11,073 bases of DNA from an uncultured Robiginitomaculum sp. (GTDB lineage: Bacteria; Pseudomonadota; Alphaproteobacteria; Caulobacterales; Maricaulaceae). The position numbers were made by a program, and so were the translations under genes. The stretch is taken from NCBI GenBank assembly GCA_938003555.1, contig CALKXN010000186.1:1-11073 (forward strand). Direction: 5' to 3'. Below are positions 6,788 through 11,073 of the stretch, piece after piece (the stretch's first letter is position 1; every line of letters begins with the position of its first letter). The notes under the pieces were generated by a model that was not told the origin of the DNA, ran no database searches, and saw only the letters and a list, made by a program, of their open reading frames with translations.

Positions 6788-8512
6788 TTATTGAGAGTCA
6801 ATTAAATCCAGATGATAAAGTAACCCTTTTTCTAAAGCGTCGAGCTTTGTTTTGCGGTACCCTGTTTCCACTGCGGTGATCGGGCGTTCATTATTGCCGC
6901 CAAACACCATCCAGTTTTGGCCTTGATGCTGTGGCCAATTGGGCAGGGCTTCGCCATTGGGGTTGCCGGTGCGCGCAAAGTTCACCCAATAGTCTTGCAT
7001 GAGCTGCTCAATCCGTTCGTCATCATCGCTCGTGCCAAAGGCATCTTCATTCGTCCCGAAAATGAACGGAATTTCGCCGCCGTGATAGGACCCAATGGTT
7101 TGCGTGTCACTGGGCGGAATGCGTGTGAACGCGTAGATATATGCAGGCTGTCCGGCTTTCGCGGATTGACGAGTCACAAAACGCACATTCACGCCAAAGA
7201 TTTCATCGCCCAGCATTTGCGTGCCAGCGTCCATAAATGTTTCCGGATCTGAGAGCGCGTATTCCGACAATATTGTCTGCGCGGCGTCGCTTCCGAAAAT
7301 GGGGTTTAGGGCTTCCATTTGCGCAGCTTTGCTGTCGCGCGGAAACCCTTCCAGCCAGACCGTAGGCTCAGGGTCATCGCCAAAGAATAATGTCCCTTCA
7401 TCGGCATTATATCCAAACAATGTCGGGACAGCATTGAAATCGCCATCGCGAAAAGACGTGCCGACATTTTTCGGCAATACAACGCCGTCGCGCACCGTAT
7501 GAAACGCTTCGCCGACGGAAATGTTTAAACCGACCGTTTTCATAATTTCTGTCGCGTCCAGCGCGCGTAAATCATCTGCGCTCGCCGTTTCCGGTAGTCC
7601 CATTTTTTCGGCAAGATCTAGGCCGCCCCGATGTCCGCTGGGCCACATCGTACCGTTTCCGGTCAAGTCACCCAAGTGATATGTCGAGGCTCCGCTTTGA
7701 CCGATGGCGCGGTGGAACAGCCCTTTGGCCGACGGCGCGCTCATGAGTTCGGTTATAGACCAGCCGCCTGCGCTCTCACCGAAAAGGGTCACATTACCCG
7801 CATCGCCGCCATAGCTTTCAATATTGTCTTTCACCCAACCCAGCGCCGCGATTTGATCAAGCAGGCCGTAATTGCCCGATACGCCGCGCGGGTCATCGGC
7901 GGTCAGGGCGGGATGTGCCATATAGCCAAATGCGCCGAGGCGGTAATTAATTGTCACCAGTACCACGCCTTTTTGCGGGAGCACGTCGCTTTGATAAAAG
8001 CCTAAATCGCCGGAGCCAAAGCTATGCCCGCCGCCGTGAATCCAGACCATAACGGGGAGTTTCGCGCCGTCGATCACGCCATCTTGTCCCAGATTAGGCG
8101 TGCGCACATTTAAATATAGGCAGTCTTCGGAAAACTCGCCTGCAGGCATTGCGGCAACTGCGCCTTTGATCAGCGTTTCTTTAATCGCGCCCACGCCTTG
8201 GCCTTCGATTATGCGGTCAATAAAACTATTCTCGCCGCCAATGGGCTGCATACAGCGATTTCCATATGTGGTCGCGCTATAGGTCGCGTTAAATGCGGGC
8301 GCGGCGACAGGTGGTCTCCAGCGCAAATCGCCAACGGGCGGAGCGGCAAAGGGAAGGCCCATAAAATTGGCAACGCCGGTGTCTTCGTTCCACTCACCAA
8401 TGACTTTCCCTTGCGGGGTGTCTATGGCGCTGGTCGGGGGGAGGGGTTTGTCGCCGCAAGCGGTTAAGGCTAAAACGGCTCCGGCCAGTAGGGGTGTCAT
8501 AATTTTGCGCAT
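6788..8512 (-). CDS. Carboxylesterase type B lipoprotein
   Basis: A 574-residue alpha/beta-hydrolase of the carboxylesterase/cholinesterase family, which hydrolyses carboxylic esters. The signal ends LALTAC (lipid Cys19, Gly at +2), so it is expected to be anchored in the outer membrane. Family motifs appear in order: MGLPFAAPPVGDLRWRPP (51-68); SEDCLYLNV (128-136), whose Cys131 probably pairs with Cys87; the oxyanion-hole HGGG (159-162); GNYGLLDQ (213-220); GESAGG with nucleophile Ser247; NADEGTLF with Glu372; and SYHGGEIPFIFG with His477. All three catalytic residues are present and the length is normal. A GAGGG lies 3 nt before the ATG at 8510-8512. It heads a probable two-gene unit with the small lipoprotein and diverges from the amino-acid-dehydrogenase-like gene across about 106 nt. 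Natural substrate is unknown; feruloyl, acetyl or lipid esters are all possible. Confidence 0.95.
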   Translation of the reverse strand: MRKIMTPLLAGAVLALTACGDKPLPPTSAIDTPQGKVIGEWNEDTGVANFMGLPFAAPPVGDLRWRPPVAAPAFNATYSATTYGNRCMQPIGGENSFIDRIIEGQGVGAIKETLIKGAVAAMPAGEFSEDCLYLNVRTPNLGQDGVIDGAKLPVMVWIHGGGHSFGSGDLGFYQSDVLPQKGVVLVTINYRLGAFGYMAHPALTADDPRGVSGNYGLLDQIAALGWVKDNIESYGGDAGNVTLFGESAGGWSITELMSAPSAKGLFHRAIGQSGASTYHLGDLTGNGTMWPSGHRGGLDLAEKMGLPETASADDLRALDATEIMKTVGLNISVGEAFHTVRDGVVLPKNVGTSFRDGDFNAVPTLFGYNADEGTLFFGDDPEPTVWLEGFPRDSKAAQMEALNPIFGSDAAQTILSEYALSDPETFMDAGTQMLGDEIFGVNVRFVTRQSAKAGQPAYIYAFTRIPPSDTQTIGSYHGGEIPFIFGTNEDAFGTSDDDERIEQLMQDYWVNFARTGNPNGEALPNWPQHQGQNWMVFGGNNERPITAVETGYRKTKLDALEKGLLYHLDLIDSQ

Positions 8513-8574
8513 AGTCCCTCAATTCCTCATTTATTCGAATTTAACCTAAGCACTCCGGACTGCATGGGCCAAGA

Positions 8575-8594
8575 CAAAAATCCTGTCATTTTTG
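8575..8594. promoter_or_regulatory. Inverted repeat in the divergent intergenic region, possible operator
   Basis: CAAAAAT (8575-8581) and ATTTTTG (8588-8594) are perfect complements around a 6-nt centre, CCTGTC. An overlapping GACA/TGTC pair (8573-8576 and 8584-8587) adds a second dyad. The site lies 25 nt before the ATG of the FAD oxidoreductase gene. No strong promoter is visible beside it: AAGACA at 8571-8576 and GAATAT at 8594-8599, spaced 17 bp, are poor matches. The dyad may bind a regulator of one or both divergent genes, but its size and A/T content mean chance is possible. Confidence 0.35.
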
Positions 8595-8618
8595 AATATG
8601 GGCCAGTATGAGAGCGCG

Positions 8619-9686
8619 ATGGAAAAAACGGCATATGATTTTGCAATTATTGGCGGCGGGGTCATTGGCCTCTCTACGGCCTATGCCCTGCGCGCGCGTC
8701 GTCATCATGCCAAGATTTGCGTGATCGAAGCGGGGCCGAAATGTGGCTTCGGGGCAAGCTGGGCGAACGGGTCGATGATCCATCCCTCCCAAGCGGCGCC
8801 ATGGGATGAAATTGGCGGGCTGGATCGCGTAGATATTGCGAAACAGGTCTATGAACTTGCAGCCTACTCCGCAGATATTTTGCGAAAGCGCTTTGATGAA
8901 TTTGAAATCGAACCGCGTCACCGCAGAGCGTCTTGCGCAAAAATATATATATCACGCGCGGCGATGGATGCGGATTTAAACACATTAGAAGACCTATTTT
9001 CACTAGGCCTGCGCGCAAAATATGTACCGCCCTTAGAGATTCCATCGCGCTTAAATATAGCATCGAAAAATATTTATGGCGGCGTTATTTTTCCTAGCGA
9101 TCATAGCGGCCCGGCGCGGATATATTGTCAGCATTTAGTGTCGCGTTTAAAGGCGTCAAAGGTGGATTTAATAACGGGCGATGCGGCCAAATTTATTGAC
9201 GGGCAGGCGGTCATTTTAAACAGCGAAAAAACCATCCGCGCGCAAGGGATCATCATCGCGGCGGGGGCGGGTTCAGATAAATTGGCGAATATAGCCGGGC
9301 AGAAAGCTGTGCGTGGATATTCACGTACATTTGAATTGCCCAATGATGTGAACAGCTTTCCAGCCATGCCCGTCATGGACGACGCAGCCCATATCGCGAT
9401 TTCGCCTATGGGAACGCATTTACGGGTCAGCGGCGGCGCGGATGATGCCGCTGTTAATGACGACCGTATTTATGCTAAACTTGAAGACTATCTCGCGCGG
9501 CGTTGTCCTAAGCTGCCACTGACGAGCGCGCCCAAAGAAGACTGGACGGCTCTGCGCCCCATGAGCGAGGTCGGCCCTGTCATCAGGCAATTGCGCGATG
9601 GCTTATATGCCAATACGGGGCACGGCCATATGGGCTGGACGGTATCGGCGGGCGCGGCAGAAAAGCTTGCTGACTTAATTTTGTGA
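8619..9686 (+). CDS. FAD-dependent D-amino-acid dehydrogenase/oxidase-like protein (DAO family)
   Basis: A DAO-superfamily flavoenzyme that probably oxidises an amine or amino acid to the imino product. The N-terminal Rossmann motif AIIGGGVIGLSTAYAL holds G12-x-G14-x-x-G17, with Glu37 in VIEAG for the ribose. Next comes SWANGSMIHPSQAAPW (47-62), resembling the DadA signature after the first strand. The C-terminus has DWTALRPMSEVGPVI and GHGHMGWTVSAGAAEKLADLI, matching the FAD-contacting end of DadA-type enzymes. At 355 residues it is clearly shorter than DadA (about 415-430), so the middle substrate domain seems reduced; the function may differ from D-Ala catabolism. I chose the ATG at 8619 (GAGAG 5 nt upstream, glycine motif near residue 12). 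TTG 8592 and ATG 8598 are in frame but lack a ribosome site. Its last 12 nt overlap the convergent GH42 gene. Confidence 0.88.
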   Translation: MEKTAYDFAIIGGGVIGLSTAYALRARRHHAKICVIEAGPKCGFGASWANGSMIHPSQAAPWDEIGGLDRVDIAKQVYELAAYSADILRKRFDEFEIEPRHRRASCAKIYISRAAMDADLNTLEDLFSLGLRAKYVPPLEIPSRLNIASKNIYGGVIFPSDHSGPARIYCQHLVSRLKASKVDLITGDAAKFIDGQAVILNSEKTIRAQGIIIAAGAGSDKLANIAGQKAVRGYSRTFELPNDVNSFPAMPVMDDAAHIAISPMGTHLRVSGGADDAAVNDDRIYAKLEDYLARRCPKLPLTSAPKEDWTALRPMSEVGPVIRQLRDGLYANTGHGHMGWTVSAGAAEKLADLIL

Positions 9687-11073
9687 TATTTCCCAAATGC
9701 AGAGCTGCGCGGGCATCACATCATAATCCCCAATTAAAGGCGCGCCGCCGCGCATAAGATTCGGCACGCTACGCATTTGCGGCGCGTAATTAAACGCAAA
9801 TTGTAGATTGCCGCGTGCGCGCAGGCGCAGGCCGCGCGGCAAGGGCGTGTCCTCTATATCCAGCATATTGGCGATGTAGCTACGCAAAGCCTCCCGCTCT
9901 AAAACGGTTGTGAGATATGTGACATTGCCCTGCTGAGCGCTGACGGCATCTTGAATGACATTGCGGCCCGCGGCCTCAATATGGTCTTGCCAAATCCGCT
10001 CTCCGCTGGGCCCAATATAGGCGGGGTTAAAGCTCTCACTCTGCGCAATGGAAATATCGATCAGCGTTTTAACGCCTGCATCAGGCACAGTTTGGGGAAT
10101 GCCGAGGTTGCGCGTTTTACTGCCGCTACGCGGGCCGATTAAAACCGGCTTCTCGCTGAGCTGCTCTGATAAGCCTTCAGGCCAATGTGGTAGGGAGGGG
10201 ATAAGCACAAGGTCATAATCGCTGAGGTCAGCATCCGCACGAACGACATCAATATTCAAACCTAAATCGCGCGCCGCTCCGTACCAGTCCAGCACAAGCG
10301 TTTGGTAATTCCACGCCGCGCCTTGGGGGTGGGTTTCAAACATCCACTGCGCGTCATAGGAAAAGATAAGCGCAGTTTTTGATGGCGTATTTTGCGCCGC
10401 GGGCAAGACGCTTTGCTCGCCAATAATCTGCGCAGCTTCATGCCAAGCGGGGGCTGACGCATCGTCATGGCGGCGCAGGCCAGCGTGCATCTGCTCTTGG
10501 GCTTGCGGGAATTGACGGTAGCGAAAATAGCTTACAAATTCCGCGTTATGGGCGAAAGCTTCCCAGCTCCAGAGGCGCACCATGCCGGGCAGGGGGGCAG
10601 GGTTATGACTGGCCCAATTTACCGGACCGGGCTGCTGCTCGATAATAGCCCATTTATCACAGGCTCCGCGATAAAGGTCATGGGTGAAGGCGGTGAAATC
10701 GGGGTCGCCTTGGCGCATAAACTCTAATTTATGCGCGTCGCTCGATCGTGAAATATCCAGAAAACCCAGCGGATAACTGTCCCATGTGAGAATGTCCAAA
10801 TCTTGACCCAGCTTGTGATGGTCAAATTCAAAATATTCACCCATGGCATTATGGGTAATCGGCAGGTCGCTATGGCTGCGGATAACATCGCATTGGGCTT
10901 TGTTAAAACTAATCACTTCATCAGAGCTAAAGCGGTAAAAATCCAGCCAATGAGATGGATTAGCTTCGGTTACGGTTTGATTAGGCAGGTCAATCTCATC
11001 AAAGCTGCGGTAACGCTGTGACCAAAATACATTGCCCCACCGCGCGTTTAAATCGTCGATGTCATCATATTGC
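9675..11073 (-). CDS. GH42 beta-galactosidase (partial, N-terminus beyond the window)
   Basis: GH42 enzymes are retaining beta-galactosidases. The minus-strand frame is open to the window edge, with 465 codons inside. The visible part begins QYDDIDDLNARWGNVFWSQ and continues into RYRSFDEIDLP, a family hallmark of the barrel domain. A GTG at 10914-10916 has been passed in frame and is internal, not a start. Further on are LTWDSYPLG, then IIEQQPGPVNWA, whose Glu (10638-10640) is the expected nucleophile, and MVRLWSWEAFAHNAEFVSYFRYRQFPQAQEQMHAGL. The trimerisation domain follows, then the small beta C-terminal domain. Usual family length is about 650-700 residues, so roughly 200 N-terminal residues, including the acid/base Asn-Glu and the Cys cluster found in some members, lie outside. 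There is no visible signal peptide because the start is missing. It ends at TAA 9675-9677, overlapping the convergent gene. Confidence 0.95.
   Translation of the reverse strand, partial: QYDDIDDLNARWGNVFWSQRYRSFDEIDLPNQTVTEANPSHWLDFYRFSSDEVISFNKAQCDVIRSHSDLPITHNAMGEYFEFDHHKLGQDLDILTWDSYPLGFLDISRSSDAHKLEFMRQGDPDFTAFTHDLYRGACDKWAIIEQQPGPVNWASHNPAPLPGMVRLWSWEAFAHNAEFVSYFRYRQFPQAQEQMHAGLRRHDDASAPAWHEAAQIIGEQSVLPAAQNTPSKTALIFSYDAQWMFETHPQGAAWNYQTLVLDWYGAARDLGLNIDVVRADADLSDYDLVLIPSLPHWPEGLSEQLSEKPVLIGPRSGSKTRNLGIPQTVPDAGVKTLIDISIAQSESFNPAYIGPSGERIWQDHIEAAGRNVIQDAVSAQQGNVTYLTTVLEREALRSYIANMLDIEDTPLPRGLRLRARGNLQFAFNYAPQMRSVPNLMRGGAPLIGDYDVMPAQLCIWEISQN

Noticed and set aside
8592..8618. TTG 8592 or ATG 8598 as start of the FAD enzyme
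   Set aside because: No Shine-Dalgarno precedes them and they fall in or beside the A/T dyad; the ATG at 8619 places the glycine motif at the usual distance.
8941..8955. AT-rich TATATATAT run
   Set aside because: It lies inside the coding frame of the FAD enzyme and encodes Ile-Tyr-Ile; no promoter context around it.
1..11073. Search for tRNA, rRNA, CRISPR arrays, transposases and attachment sites
   Set aside because: No cloverleaf-like sequence, spaced repeat series, transposase motif or terminal inverted repeat was recognised by eye; short structured RNAs cannot be excluded without a covariance search.

Overview
The window reads as a compact bacterial chromosome segment, most likely from an alphaproteobacterium, possibly a marine relative of the Hyphomonadaceae/Maricaulales. 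This placement is inferred from the style of the TldD, PurT and D-amino-acid-dehydrogenase-like proteins and from moderate-GC codon use; it is not a database result. Genes lie almost end to end. I see no tRNA or rRNA gene, no insertion sequence and no CRISPR array.

Layout. (1) Left edge: the last 41 codons of an unidentified plus-strand gene, converging on tldD (minus), which encodes a zinc metalloprotease. (2) From about 1630, a good sigma-70-type promoter drives a plus-strand pair: a roughly 98-residue winged-helix-like protein of unknown function, coupled by an ATGA overlap to purT, the ATP- and formate-dependent GAR transformylase of purine synthesis. (3) At 3166-3315 a 49-codon minus-strand ORF overlaps the end of purT. 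It lies divergent to a plus-strand pair: a family 9 glycoside hydrolase lipoprotein (cellulase or beta-glucan type) and, 9 nt downstream, a nitrilase with an intact Glu-Lys-Cys triad. (4) At 6252-8512 there is a minus-strand pair: a type-B carboxylesterase lipoprotein followed by a small lipocalin-like lipoprotein. (5) At 8619-9686 there is a plus-strand FAD-dependent D-amino-acid dehydrogenase/oxidase-like protein. It converges on, and overlaps by 12 nt, a GH42 beta-galactosidase that enters from beyond the right edge on the minus strand.

How the genes fit together. tldD and purT are housekeeping genes. The rest looks like a scavenging set: outer-membrane-anchored GH9 and esterase lipoproteins acting on plant or algal polymers and esters, GH42 for galactosides, and a nitrilase and an amino-acid oxidoreductase for nitrogen. 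That shared theme is inference. No transporter or dedicated regulator is visible.

Points of most interest: the small ORF that explains a false N-terminal extension of the GH9 gene; the inverted repeat carrying a Shine-Dalgarno-like sequence for each of the two divergent genes; the unknown protein translationally coupled to purT; the GH9-nitrilase pairing; and four convergent junctions that are all overlapping or at most 9 nt apart. No wholly new multi-gene system is evident.
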